DNA of 64,000 nucleotides from Capitulum mitella (lineage: Eukaryota > Arthropoda > Thecostraca > Pollicipedomorpha > Pollicipedidae), in assembly GCA_030062745.1 (NCBI GenBank), contig CP099850.1:6882001-6946000 (forward strand). The letters run 5' to 3'. The notes under the pieces were generated by a model that was given only the letters and a program-made list of their open reading frames with translations, was not told the DNA's origin and did no database searches. Of this stretch, positions 27,992 through 36,390 are shown one piece after another (positions within the stretch are counted from its first letter, which is position 1; every line of letters starts with the position of its first letter). The position numbers and the translations under genes were made by a program.

Positions 27992-30900
27992 TAATTTGCC
28001 GCGCGTCCCCATCACCAGCGACTGCAGAAATCACTGTTCCAACCAATGGATTGATGGCTGATTTACCTGGTTTTACGTCGTCAACAAGGCTATTTTTTCA
28101 TACGCATTCTGGCCTTTGCTCATGACAAAGATTCGAAAAACATATGAAGGTATGAAAAGGGCACATAAAACTGACACAGGGAAGAGAGGGTAAGAGATCG
28201 CGACTTCTGTTTCTCACCATTATGGCTGCTCAAACATTACAAAAGAACAAACTATCGTGCATTCTCAGCTAGGTGACGGATAGCCCTGGAAAAAAGCTTA
28301 AAGGAAAACTATTTCCCAAACTTATTTGTGTGTGCCATATCAAGCCTTTCTTAATCAGTATTTTCACATTATGAGTTTTGCATTAGAATTTCTATCCCTC
28401 CCGCAGCCTTTTTCAGTCTTCTGAGACAGTTATGGCGGATTGCCTTCAGTTTATCAGTTGGCGTCCAATTGCTACGTATAAATAAACCATTTATAAAGAA
28501 AACGAGGCAGCAAACACATTGGGTCGTCCTTTCGCTGAGCTTCCTTAGTCGGCATTTCGCCACAGACCAGTATAATGCTGTGCTAAGGAACATTCCAGAA
28601 GACACCAACAATTACAATCAATGACATGGATTTTTATACATGTTCCACGACGCGGTGTGGACCGACACAGACAGCTGGGACAGTCGGCACAGAGACCGCT
28701 CCGGCTGCGCTCCTCACATTTTGGAGCGCTGCGACTTGGAGCGGCGCCGCCGCGGCCTGCCGCCCTCGCCCTGGCCCATGTCGACCACGCACGGCTTGGC
28801 CGCTTCCGGCGCCACCAGCTGAGAGGGCGAAACCGGCCTCCGACCGGCGGCACCGGCTCCGGCACGCCGTCCAGCACCGCCGCCACCCTTGTCGCTGCTG
28901 CCTCCGTCTCCGCCGCCGCCGCCGTCGCCGCCGTCATCCGCAGATCTCTGGCGGCAGATCAGGCGGCAGGTTCATAAACCATGCCCCGCAGCCGTCCTAC
29001 GGTTCAGGCGGCAGCGAAGTGGCCAGGTACAGGTGAAGCTGGGGGTCATGGTCGGCGGACTGGCAGTGTGCCAACACAGCTGCCAGTCTGAGTACCTACA
29101 GGTTCTCCAAGAGAGATCAGAAGACAAGGGATCGCAGCTGGCCGAGTCAGCTGCCCTGAGACGTAGTTCGTGCAGGGCGGCAAACAATACGTGATCTCAT
29201 TGGAACTCAGTGGAAAGTAACTCTCAGAACTAGCTCATAGAAGGAATGCTGCTGCTGCAAGCCGTGACCCGTGGCGCAGTTATTGCAGTGCTGCTCTCTG
29301 CGCCTTGGAAACGTGGTTCAGTATTCTGAATACCCGTCAAACGCCGTGACGCCAGAAAACATGAGGAAATGAGCCAATGAAAATATTCCGGTAGATTCTG
29401 TAGTGCAACAAGTGCCTGCCAGTCACATCAGAAATCCTTTCTGAGCTGACGCACAGTAAATATGGAAGGCCAAAGGTGGTTTAGTGTTGCAATACATGCC
29501 AGAAATGCTACCAAGCGTTTATCAACTGGATTTCAGATACCGTATGCGTGCTAAGTCCCTCCGTCATCACCTTCGGGCTCTTCGAGGTCTTCGTTGCCTT
29601 GGCCCGTTTTGGCGATTTGCTCTTCTTCCTGCCCTTTTCCCCACGGCTCCGTTGTTCTCCGAACACTTCATCAGCAGTTTCGAACCCTAAGTTGTCCTGT
29701 GGCAGCATCAAGTTTTTATTTTATGTGCGCACGGCAGTCATTTTGGTTCTTCGTTCCTCATACAATCATAACGCATGACATGAATTGGCCAGCATGTATC
29801 ACGGCTGTTTAACGTAACTATTAGACTTCATGCCGAACGACCGCCAAAAAGCGTCCACCCCCCACGACATCCGTACCAAACGAGGAACACTGTTAAGACG
29901 GAACTGACTTGCGTCACGAGTCGCAAGACGGCCTCTGTCGTGTCGGACCACAGAACTAGCAACTCACGTCGGACGGATTGGCCAGCGAGGCAGCCGAGTT
30001 GTTCGGCTGCGGCGGCACGGCCGGAGACAGGTCCGTGGACGTGTAACCGTCGTCGCCTTCATCTTCCGAGGGCGTCTCCCACGGCAGCTTGTGGCGGCGG
30101 GGCGAAGGTGCACGAATCCTCAGACGCTCGTTGATGTACTGCGGAGAAACGATGTTCCTCTTTTTCTTCAGCTTCTTCTTCATCATCTGAGGAGATTTCT
30201 TTGGCGAGACTGGCGAAGTATCTTTCTGCAGTATTTTCGGCGCTAACTGGTCTGTTTTCTTTTTTAATTCCTTAATTTTCTTTGCCAGCATGGCCCGGGT
30301 TTGTGTTCCCACCTCCTCTTGGAATGCACCATGATCTGTCTGCATTATCTGTTCTTCTGTGACAACTTTTTCTTCTTCTGACATAAGCTTGATTTCCTCC
30401 AAAGGCACAATTTCATCCGTTTGTGTCGCTTCTGGGACATCCTCCTTAAAAAATCAAACATGCCTCGTTCATGGTCGACCTTCCAATCCAATTCTACGCA
30501 GTCACTTCGAAGGGCACTACGTGGCGAGGGAATATCCATGGGAACGAACATAGAGACATAAACGACGACAAAGACATACATAGAGATCGGAGACGTTCCG
30601 CACACATGTACATAGGCGACAGAACAAACTGCTTTAATACACGACGGCATTTCAGAGGAAATGGTTATATCTTGGAGCGCAATTTGTACCTTGGAGTGCC
30701 ATCTGTTACAAACAGGGCCATGAACATTTTGTTTCGTACCACACATAAGGATACAAAACTACTCCTTCCAAGAAAGCAAATAAACTGTGAATTCCTTACC
30801 ACCAGACTTGACGCGGAGAGAATCGGTGAGTCTCCCTGGAAACTGTCGATGAGCAGCTGCCGGGCGCGCCGTAGAAACACGACCTTCTCCTGGTCGTAGG

Positions 30901-31117
30901 TCCTGAGCGCCTCCTCCTCCTGCTTGCCGAGCCGCTGCAGGCACTCGCCGAGGGCCAGCTTCCTGTGCGCCCTGTCGTCGGCGCGGCGAGGGGAGGCCAG
31001 CAGGCTGTCGGCCTCCTCCAGCGCCTCCAGCAGCGCGTCCGTCTGCGACTCCAGGTCTTTCATGCATCCTTCCAGCTCCTTGTTACGCAGCTGCGGAAAC
31101 AAGCTCTGTAAGGCAGC
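1799..31117 (-). CDS. Large coiled-coil/disordered protein gene, at least 17 exons, 5' end missing
   Basis: I assembled this spliced gene from reading frames, splice sites and intron phases. The exons in transcription order, each listed separately, total about 1,520 codons and end in TAG at 1799-1801. Every junction keeps phase except a one-base discrepancy inside the largest exon. The N-terminal part is a charged helix. A Lys-rich and Ser/Pro-rich region with three TQT/QTD motifs follows, then a long disordered Pro/Ala/Ser region. The next exons form a coiled coil (heptad-like helices such as EELQ and QLEVDL), followed by a Gln/His tract. The C-terminal part is Arg/Gln-rich helices ending PVISLRW. 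I recognise no catalytic domain. A cytoskeletal or dynein-linked scaffold is possible from the coiled coil and LC8-like motifs, but that is inference. The introns hold several transposons. An upstream exon must exist because the first exon seen starts at an acceptor. Confidence 0.75.
2148..2249 (-). CDS. Internal exon, 34 codons
   Basis: Acceptor GACAG, then CGC ACC TTC AGC. Donor AGG then GTGAGT. Phase 0 on both sides. It encodes RTFSPPTKDPSAAQR and a short basic segment. It is low in complexity, so the exon rests mainly on splice sites and phase. Confidence 0.55.
2546..2686 (-). CDS. Internal exon, 47 codons
   Basis: Acceptor TTTCTGCAG, donor CAG then GTCAGG, phase 0 on both sides. It encodes SETSTNSREFVSDDGVP, then a helix (ANEYLQQLSHMLAGSAQ). 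The shift from acidic linker to amphipathic helix looks protein-like. Confidence 0.7.
2892..3137 (-). CDS. Internal exon, 82 codons, Arg/Gln-rich helix
   Basis: Acceptor TTGAGCAG then ATG TCG AAC; donor ACC then GTGAGT; phase 0 on both sides. It encodes SNPSDKLDQLQQKLLGL, then an Arg-rich helix with RRQRRRAVSEGP and RRLRQRLHGWNRRLL. It is predicted to be a strongly basic coiled coil. The intron upstream (3138-4270) shows no other feature. Confidence 0.75.
4271..4356 (-). CDS. Internal exon, 86 bp
   Basis: Acceptor CTTCCTTCCAG then TG; donor AGT then GTGAGT. It starts with two bases that complete a codon from the upstream exon and ends in phase 0. It encodes HHGSSRNASRISEERRNKSE and then AFLSKLDS. 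The phase match to both neighbours is the main support. Confidence 0.7.
4357..8492 (-). other. Intron of the coiled-coil gene with transposon copy
   Basis: This 4.1-kb intron contains the family A element at 5667-6867. It also has a GC-rich, CpG-dense patch (about 5310-5455, with CCGGCCGGCC and GATCGATCGATC motifs) with no exon that I can phase, and another GC-rich patch at about 7840-7960. Otherwise nothing is recognised. Confidence 0.5.
5667..6867 (+). mobile_element. Family A TTAA element, copy 1 (full length)
   Basis: The element is flanked by TTAA at 5663-5666 and 6868-6871. The left end is TCCTATTCCCGGAGGGCTAG and the right end CCGGGAACAGAG, a worn inverted repeat of the family end CCCTATTCCCGG. 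It aligns along its whole length with 61258-62465. No ORF is intact. TTAA duplications and CCC ends suit a non-autonomous piggyBac-type element, but transposase ancestry is inferred. Confidence 0.8.
8493..8601 (-). CDS. Internal exon, 109 bp
   Basis: Acceptor GGGAGCAG then GTG GCA CGG; donor CGCG then GTCAGT. It starts in phase 0 and ends with one extra base. It encodes VARDESDDSPLQECWAPDLS and a Ser/Thr-rich tail. The acidic Ser-rich composition fits a disordered linker. Confidence 0.65.
8602..10366 (-). other. Intron of the coiled-coil gene, unique sequence
   Basis: A 1.8-kb intron with no repeat family, RNA gene or further phased exon that I recognise. Confidence 0.4.
10367..10495 (-). 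CDS. Internal exon, 43 codons
   Basis: Acceptor TTGTGGTGCAG then ATG GTG GGC; donor TCT then GTAAGC; phase 0 on both sides. It encodes GGRRSSSCCRRHRPDVLTQL and then RQMHLMPAARHGARSRSAAPS. It is basic and Ser-rich. The two alternative frames are also open, so frame choice rests on phase. Confidence 0.6.
11029..11270 (-). CDS. Internal exon with Gln/His tract
   Basis: Acceptor GTGTTCCAG then AT CTC GAC; donor CGG then GTAGGA. It begins with two bases and ends in phase 0. It encodes DLDSFRDSNSDVSESEATAL, then a Gln-rich tract with runs of 7 and 5 Gln mixed with His and Pro (CAG/CTG repeat at about 11095-11165). An alternative acceptor 10 bases inside (ending CGACAG at 11261) would fit direct joining to the 19890 exon, so the 12224 exon may be skipped in some transcripts. 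Confidence 0.75.
11955..12223. repeat. Degenerate ~35-bp minisatellite in an intron
   Basis: Loose tandem units resemble TGTGTTACGGTCCGCCCATC followed by CTTTGGTTGTG. Variants such as GACAGTCCGCTCACCCTC and GTCCTCACACCCTC follow at about 35-40 bp spacing. The array runs up to the donor side of the 12224 exon and may have seeded part of it. Confidence 0.45.
12224..12363 (-). CDS. Internal exon, 140 bp
   Basis: Acceptor CTGTCGGCAG then G GAT TGG; donor GAAG then GTGAGG. It starts with one base (completing AC-G from the 19890 exon) and ends with one base (completing G-AT into the next), so both junctions phase correctly. It encodes DWQQTGRTDQSKSSAPPPDS, then a Pro/Arg/Ser-rich linker. Confidence 0.65.
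14064..14125. repeat. (TA)n/(TG)n microsatellite
   Basis: An uninterrupted TA run passes into TG and TATG units. It is a simple sequence within an intron. Confidence 0.9.
15839..17056 (+). mobile_element. Family B TTAA element, copy 1 (full length)
   Basis: It is flanked by TTAA at 15835-15838 and 17057-17060. The ends are CCCGCGTACGAC and CCCCGACTGGGGGGG (complement). Both ends carry a GACTGGGGGGG-CAGTTG block. Inside are three clusters of AGGTCA half-sites at 16584-16601, 16729-16741 and 16883-16923. It has no ORF. It is probably a non-autonomous TTAA-specific (piggyBac-like) element. Confidence 0.75.
19262..19292. repeat. Perfect 14-bp-arm palindrome
   Basis: CGCCATGGCCGTCG at 19262-19275 is repeated as its exact complement at 19279-19292, with a 3-base loop GCG. 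It lies in a CpG-rich intronic patch (19080-19300). Its function is unknown. Confidence 0.85.
19890..20083 (-). CDS. Internal exon, coiled coil, 194 bp
   Basis: Acceptor CCGGTGCAG then AAA TCT CTG; donor AATAC then GTGAGT. It starts in phase 0 and ends two bases into a codon. It encodes SLEEQKEEVSPSVMTLSSML, then a helix with NRLETEVITLRHEVDSNRHS and a Ser-rich end. The heptad pattern is clear. Confidence 0.85.
20221..21361 (+). mobile_element. Family B TTAA element, copy 2
   Basis: The left flank is CTAA (mutated TTAA) at 20217-20220 and the right flank TTAA at 21362-21365. It aligns with copy 1 throughout: the G-run near the left end, TAAGCACACCG, the ATATGTTTTCTCGTA block, and a right end before GGGGGGCGGG. 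AGGTCA half-sites occur at about 20940-20953 and 21070-21085. It lies in the intron just upstream of the 19890 exon. Confidence 0.75.
21366..22771 (-). other. Intron remainder with a small TTAA-like MITE
   Basis: Mostly unrecognised. A 180-bp stretch at about 22455-22633 starts ATAACCCTTTCAAGG and ends CCAGGGTTAA, suggesting another small TTAA-type element. Confidence 0.3.
22772..23011 (-). CDS. Internal exon, coiled coil, 80 codons
   Basis: Acceptor GGCTGTTTCAG then GAG TAC GAG. The donor is placed at ATG then GTGTCC because this keeps phase 0, but it is weak and the 3' edge could differ. It encodes EYEQTRQDHEETRSAIVQIE, then RARLEQIADKMSQLEVDLHR and a shorter linker. It is an unambiguous acidic coiled coil. 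Confidence 0.8.
23012..24347 (-). other. Intron, unique sequence
   Basis: A 1.3-kb intron. No further exon, repeat family or RNA gene is recognised. Confidence 0.4.
24348..24452 (-). CDS. Internal exon, coiled coil, 35 codons
   Basis: Acceptor CGCACGTAG then GAC TTT GCG; donor CAG then GTGTGG; phase 0 on both sides. It encodes DFAANEHAKEASERLQSDIQ and then RMESSIQELQGIVSQ, a continuous heptad-type helix joining the exons on either side. Confidence 0.85.
25201..26636 (-). CDS. Largest exon (1436 bp), disordered region, with a one-base frame shift
   Basis: Acceptor TTTCGGCAG then G AAG TCG; the single G completes ATG with the upstream exon. Donor CAAAAG then GTGTGC. The 5' part reads KSAGAERTAVAGASSDEEEG, TMSVQSFTSAEDG, FRWETSHLVYQPDPFPGRP and SEPYVPPLPL. 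The 3' part reads RPKSETDTSATGGS, SSEYRDCEGSKHQLQGSEE and the helix SRDYEQLQQSLNELKELQTK. The two parts are in different frames. The switch falls near 25700-25720, in CCGGCCCGGCCC. The length (1436) is one base too many for the two splice phases. This may be an assembly or sequencing error in GC-rich DNA, a real mutation or a tiny intron. The long plus-strand ORF opposite is a composition shadow. Confidence 0.75.
26637..28717 (-). other. 2.1-kb intron with T-rich tracts and microsatellite
   Basis: It contains T-rich simple sequence at 27163-27221, a GTGGGCCCC-rich stretch at 27610-27745 related in style to the GGGCCC minisatellites elsewhere, and the (AT)25 repeat at 27939-27988. Confidence 0.5.
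27939..27988. repeat. (AT)25 microsatellite
   Basis: Fifty uninterrupted bases of alternating AT within an intron. Confidence 0.95.
28718..28947 (-). CDS. Internal exon, Gly/Arg-rich, 230 bp
   Basis: Acceptor TGCCGCCAG then AGA TCT GCG; donor AAAAT then GTGAGG. It starts in phase 0 and ends two bases into ATG. It encodes SADDGG followed by a Gly/Ser/Asp stretch, RRPVSPSQLVAPEAAKPCVV, then RPRRRRSKSQRSK, a likely nuclear-localisation or microtubule/nucleic-acid-binding patch. The split ATG codon is completed exactly by the next exon. Confidence 0.7.
29541..29696 (-). CDS. Internal exon, Lys/Ser/Pro-rich, 52 codons
   Basis: Acceptor CTGCCACAG then GAC AAC TTA; donor ACG then GTATCT (weak); phase 0 on both sides. 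It encodes DNLGFETADEVFGEQRSRGE, then KGRKKSKSPKRAKATKTSKS, a basic KSP-type region common in nuclear or microtubule-associated proteins. Confidence 0.75.
29968..30444 (-). CDS. Internal exon, 159 codons, three LC8-like motifs
   Basis: Acceptor TTTTTTAAG then GAG GAT GTC; donor GAC then GTGAGT; phase 0 on both sides. It encodes EATQTDEIV, QIMQTDHGA and EVGTQTRAM within about 45 residues, each with the QT core of dynein light chain LC8 ligands. It then encodes a Lys-rich helix (MLAKKIKELKKKTDQL), KKKLKKKRN and an acidic stretch (WETPSEDEGDDGYTSTDLSP). The exon is moderate in GC and strongly protein-like. LC8 binding is inferred from the motifs only. Confidence 0.85.
30800..31117 (-). CDS. First identified exon, charged helix, about 106 codons
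   Basis: Two in-frame acceptors are possible, after TTTTTGAGCAG (31118) or after GTTTCCGCAG (31091). I use the outer one because its pyrimidine tract is better. The donor is GTG then GTAAGG, phase 0. It encodes LRNKELEGCMKDLESQTDAL, LEALEEADSLL, and QEEEALRTYDQEKVVFLRRA, a helical or spectrin-like charged segment. Because it starts at an acceptor, at least one exon lies further upstream and was not found. Confidence 0.8.
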
Positions 31118-31432
31118 CTGCTCAAAAATGAAGGATAGTCTAATCTTCGCATGAATGTACAAGCGTCTTGTACAATGAATGAAGCACTTGTTAAATGAAA
31201 ACGCGGTGAATGGCAGCGAGGATGTAAGACTGATCATGTGTCTAACGAACATAACATGAGTTTTTACCGCAGGATATGAAAAAAATGACCAGGAGGTAGC
31301 AATGCTTCATTCCAGTCTATTACGGTGCAGACAAACTGTACGTCAGATCCCATTTTAACATGCAGAGCCTGGGTAAAAAATGCCACATCAGCATTCCTCA
31401 GTCCAAGGCGAAAAGAATAAACCAGAATTGAC
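31118..31432. other. Intronic or upstream sequence of the coiled-coil gene
   Basis: No feature is recognised between the first identified exon and the transposase pseudogene. Confidence 0.4.
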
Positions 31433-31960
31433 GTGTTCAGGGCTGTTCAGTATCTGGCCAAGCAACGGCTGGCGTTCAGGCACCACGAAGTGTACAGAGA
31501 GAACCCGAGCGTTTCTGTTTCCTTCCGGGCGCAGCGCGACCTCAGCGCCCGCCTGCGGCGTCGCTCAACGAAAATGAATTGGGAGAATCTACAGTCTCAA
31601 TACGAGATGGTGGCCATGATGGCGTATGCTGTCCCCTGAGAGATGTTCCGAGACGTAAAGGAGACCGTCCACCTCGGCATCATGCCATGTCACTCGAAAC
31701 GACGGACGAAGCTGGTGGCGAACAATTTGCCGTGCATGCCTTCGGTAAGTGGCTAGCAAGCTCGAAGTCCGCGATCATTTCGTGGGTCTTTATGAAACGT
31801 GGCAAACGGACTCGGCCATGATTTTCCAGATACTCAACGACATCCTACCCTGCCTGGGTTTGAGAAAGCCAGACCAGCCTCTGCTGTACCTGCATGGCCA
31901 CTTCAGCGCTAGTGTTACGGTGTGGCGATTAATACGTCTGATAAAAAGACAAGTAACTTA
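31433..31960 (+). pseudogene. Broken hAT/DUF4371-type transposase fragment
   Basis: Three reading frames in turn match the order of a DUF4371 (ZMYM1-like, hAT-related) transposase. The first has VQYLAKQRLAFRHHE and WENLQSQYEMVAMMAYAV. The second has RDVKETVHLGIM. The third has ETTDEAGGEQFAVH, then LEVRDHFVGLYETWQTDSAM and IFQILNDILPCLGL. The motif order (YLAKQ.LAFRGH, ADETTD, GFY) is typical of that family. Frame changes and a stop after MMAYAV show it is dead. The dimerisation domain is missing. No terminal repeats were located. Confidence 0.7.
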
Positions 31961-32009
31961 AAACTTATCGCAAACCTAAAATTGTAACTCAGTCGATCGG
32001 AAAATAATA

Positions 32010-33010
32010 ATTTAGCCGCATCAGGAGCATTTGCTGCCGCTTCAGGCGCCTCACTGGCAGTCTCAGGGGGACCTGTTCCGTACCAAGAGCCATCTAAAGC
32101 ACTCGGGGGCCCTTTGGTCGTCCAGGGCCTCCGTACCGTCTTCGAGTCCCTTTCATCGTCTTTGCCTTGCAGGAATCCTTCGACCTTTTTGGTCGGAGGG
32201 TCGGTCTCAGGGGCCATCGGCCGCGTGGGCCAGTCTGGCCATCTCAAAACCCACTAAACCTTCCCGCGGTCCCCTGAATGCATCAAGAACCCATCAGGTT
32301 TTCAAAAAATGACCTCTGAACCCATTTGGGGTTCCTCTCGAGGTTGAGGTCACCAATGAGTCCCGTTCAGGGGGCCCCTCTGGCTGGCCAGGGACTCCTC
32401 ACGCCGTGCTAGGCACCTCTTAAGTTCGTGCCGTCTCAAGGGCCTCTCTAGCACTGTTGGGGGTCTCATGGACGCTTTGCAATGTTGGGGCCTCTCTTGC
32501 GGCCCCAGGGCCCTCGGAACTCAGAGGGCCTCTTTTATCACTCTTAGGGGCCATCTTGCCGTCTCAGGGTCTCATTAAATCTCCCGGAGGCCCTCTGAGT
32601 GCATCAGAGCCTTCCGCTTTTTGCACAGGTCCATGAAACCCATTCAGGACCCCTGTGATATTACAGGAACCTCTCCCTATGCCGTCCTAGGGGCTCAGTC
32701 CTCATTTTGGCCGCTTCAAGGCCCCTATGACCGTTCTGGCGGTCTCAGGAGTACCTGCTGTGTTTGGACCCTATTGTGCTCCCACGGCCCCACTGGAAGC
32801 TTCAGAGGCCCTTCTGTCCTTTTCAGGAGTCATCTAACCCTCCCAAAGGGCCCCCCGACTGCATCAAAAACCTATTAGGGTTCACAGAGACCCCCTAAAG
32901 CTCATACGGGGCCCCTTTAGGGTCCATTTCGAGCATGAGAGGGACCCCTCTCAGGTCTCGGGGGACCGCCCCCTTGGATTTGCGTCTGTGGCATGTAGCA
33001 ATACTCCAGA
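32010..33010. repeat. Decayed GGGCCC/CTCAGGGG-rich minisatellite
   Basis: Loose repeats of phrases such as CAGGGGCC, GGGGCCCCT and GTCTCAGG recur every 30-45 bases, with CATCAAGAACCCATCAGG repeated near 32280 and 32865. It is non-coding and related in style to 43000-44060 and 49600-52900. Confidence 0.6.
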
Positions 33011-33012
33011 CC

Positions 33013-34194
33013 CTCCGATTTTTTGTTTGTCGGTACTCGGGTGTTCGACGCAGCTTCACGAAGCTAGACCACTTTTCCTTCTTGTTTTTTTGCGAACTGT
33101 AGGAAAATTTCGTAATTCTAGTTTGCTCAGGGGCGGAGTCCGGCTATGGTTTTGGAAGGCACCTCAGGCCATTTTTGGTCCCGCTGAGGGCAAAAGAAAA
33201 ATGGCCGCCAAACAATACTTTTAAGGAAGAGCTTAAATCTGTACATGTGTGTATAGGTAAATAGCTGGGCAATCATAAAAAATATAATTTTGTTATTCTG
33301 TGGTCATTTGACAGGGTCAGGTCAAGGTCAAAAGTCAAAATTGATTTTATGATAATTTTGGCGCCTTTTTTCCAAATGCAAGATCAGGAACATCTATAAC
33401 GTAGAAAGGTGCCCTCTACTTGTGTGACAAGTAGAGACGTGTGTGACAAGACAAGTGCCAGGTTGATCTCAGGTCGGGTCACAGAGCTATGACCTAAAAT
33501 GTCAGTGCGCGTACATTATATCACAATAGCCGTAAAATACAATTTCTGAAACAGAGTGAATTCAAATGACTGGAAACGTTTTGAAACAATATGAAATGCA
33601 CTCAGGATCATTCCATGTGATTCTAAGGTCAATGGAATTTATTCAAGGCCAAAGGTCGTAAGCTGGCCTGGTAAACATGTGACCATGAGAATTCCCCCTT
33701 TTTAATATCCCTGACAACGCCTATGCTAGCATTATACAAACAATGTAATACAATTTGCGTTTCTTTAGTGTAGCATAACTAGTAAAGGCTAAACAGGTGC
33801 TTGTAACTTTTTTGTTACTCAAGTTAAAAAAATTAATCTTCCCATTTTTGAAACCTTGCGAGCGCCTAAGAATTTTGTCGTTATTTCAGATTTACGGGTC
33901 AATGATAAAAGTCTCACCCATAATCTCTTAATTCATGCCAATTTCATCAAAATCGGTCAATAAGCAAAAGAATTACAACACGTCCAAAAAATACCCCCAT
34001 TTTGATTTCTTGCTTCTGTATCCGCCCCTTCCAAAATTTTGAGAACTTCCTTTTGTAAAAATGCAGTTTACATCATGGAGAATCGATTGTCGTTTGTTGC
34101 GATGAAACCGGCTTTGTAGATCTCGAGATTTCAGAGGGGGCCGAGTTCCCCCCCACCGGGAATCGGCCATACCGTCTAGCCCTTCGCGAATGGG
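33013..34194 (-). mobile_element. Family A TTAA element, copy 2, inverted
   Basis: This is the reverse complement of the family A consensus. The intact end lies before TTAA at 34195-34198 (complement CCCATTCGCGAAGGGCTAGA). The other end is eroded near 33013. GTCAAGGTCAAAAGTCAA and AGGTCGGGTCACAGAGC blocks are recognisable. No ORF is present. Confidence 0.75.
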
Positions 34195-34198
34195 TTAA

Positions 34199-36048
34199 GA
34201 CAGCCAAATAAGGTAAAGGCTCCTATGTCTTTCACCTCTTGAAACTTGTTTACAGACTGAAATGTCGCTCCCTCCGAAAGTCAGCCATTGATTCTGTCCA
34301 TGACAATTAACTCCCTTCTTTCCCCGATGCATTTATGATGTAAAGTACCAAGGACCGGTTACCACTAAATGTAATGCATTAATTTCAGGTCCCAATATTT
34401 GGCATGTAGCTGATCACATGCTCAGTTTTCACCACTTCTGGTTCCACTTTTTCGATACTGTCCCTACCACCAAACTGTTATCTGCCATAGTTCTATCATT
34501 TAGATTATCTGTTTGGCAAATGTTTCGATGTAACTTCCACAAAACCTATTACAACTGCCTTGAATTCGATCTGTTCTGTGATCTATGATGACCCATGCTG
34601 AGATCTGATTTATGTTCTTCGGAGAGAAAGGTGAAAATCCAAAGATCTAGACCGACAAATCTGATTCGGCAGAGGCAGATAAACAACATAACAGCGCGCT
34701 TCTGTCATCCATGTGGATGCGTGCAGTTTTTTTTTTTTTAAAGTACACGTGTCAGAAACCGGTGGTCTAATCGATTAATGTCTCATGTCCAATCCATTTG
34801 TAGCGTTGCGTTTTGTGCTGAGTTGATGTAAGGACATCTTAATGTGTCAATCGCATCAAAATTGCGTCCTGTCAGTACGATAATTAAACTTGGATTCCAC
34901 TGCCATCGCGCAAGTTGCCTTGGCTTCCCACTAGCAATCTGTGTGTGCCCGTCAGGAATTCACGTTTGGACCGAGCTGTACCGCGCATACCGAGATGCCC
35001 GCAGTTTTTCCAATTTTGCTGGAAAAGTGGAGATGACGTGCATTAAAGCAGCTGACGGCCAAATCGCGCGCCGAGCTACAGATCTGGACGACCGAGGTAG
35101 GCTATTTGTGCGCAGTGCTGGTCTTAGGAGCGTACTGCGCCCTTGAGACAGTTTTGAATTATGGGAAGTACACTGCTGGTAATGGAGTTTTGAAACAATA
35201 CGTCCTCATGTTTGGTTCCTTATTATGCATCTAACAAGCCTTAAACTACTAATGACGGTAAAATCAGCGTGTGCGTAGTTCGTCGCTCAGGTTATGTAAG
35301 CTTAGCGGTTGAGTGCGCACAACGCACAACCGTGGATCGTCGGCTTACCCTGTCCAGTCGGCCTGAATATGACTCCCATTAGGTGGTTTTACGACCGAAG
35401 TTTCCATGCAACAATGACTTTGAGGATAAGGGGCTCTTCACAGGAAAGGGACCTCTCAAGATCACGCGACCTCGAACTTCGGTTTTGTCCCCATGATCAA
35501 ATACGATCCACCGCCACTGGTACTTTCAAGACTAGGAATTTTACTCTTATACTGTGCTTTTGAGCAGGGTGGGATTAAATTTCGCCAGCGTTAACTAAGC
35601 ATTCTGGCCAGAAGAAAATATTACCAAACGCCCTCAAAACGCAGTGGTTGCGGGTTCGTCATTCTCGAACATATCATGATGAAATTTTCAAATCGGCTTG
35701 AAATCACGGAGAAAGAAAAACGGAGCCATCGACTAGCTCGACTAGCGTACAATGACACAAATACTGTACGATGTTGTGCTGCACTGACACATGTCAAGGT
35801 TTCCGCAAACGTTCAGTTCTTCAGCCAATTGTCTACACGGACAAAAGAGCAGGTTGGGAGCACAAATTCAAGCTGGACACAAACATTCCTCCAACATTCT
35901 CACGCACACACGCATCATACGAATCTACCTGCTGCCTCGTATTTAAAAGTGCCGGCGCGCGGTTGCCGAAGCGCCGCTTGCCCGCTTCGATGCGCGCTCT
36001 TCGCTAACGGTATTTCTTGTTTTGCCGAGTGTTCCTGGCTCGCTGATC
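34199..36048. other. Unrecognised intergenic sequence
   Basis: No exon or known element is supported. A T-run lies at 34727-34738. Short ORFs here have no recognisable motifs. Confidence 0.4.
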
Positions 36049-36390
36049 ACCGCGCAACGCGAAGCACGCCTAACGTTGCCAGGCTCACTGAGGGATTTGC
36101 GGCGATTTCCGACGATCTGCGAGCCACACGGGGTAGTATGGGCCCTCTCGACTGCCTCGGGCAGGCAGCCACCCAAGCTGCGCCATCAAAGCCGAGGACT
36201 GGATTAAATCCCGCCCATGACCGTGCAACGCGAAGCACACCCTAACGTCCTCGGGCCTGCTAAGGGATCTACAGCGATTTCAGGCAATCTGCGAGCCAGA
36301 CGAGGTCGTATGGTCTCTCTGCATTGCCCTGGGCAGGCGGCCACCTCAGTCGTGCGATCAAAACCGACGTTTAAGTTTGGAACAGATGAG
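36049..36390. repeat. Two tandem 171-bp units
   Basis: A unit beginning CCGCGCAACGCGAAGCACGC at about 36050 recurs 171 bases later as CCGTGCAACGCGAAGCACAC. Both contain GATCTGCGAGCCA-type and GGGCAGGCGGCCACC-type blocks. It adjoins the downstream side of the LINE fragment on the minus strand and may be its 3' tail repeat. Confidence 0.7.
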
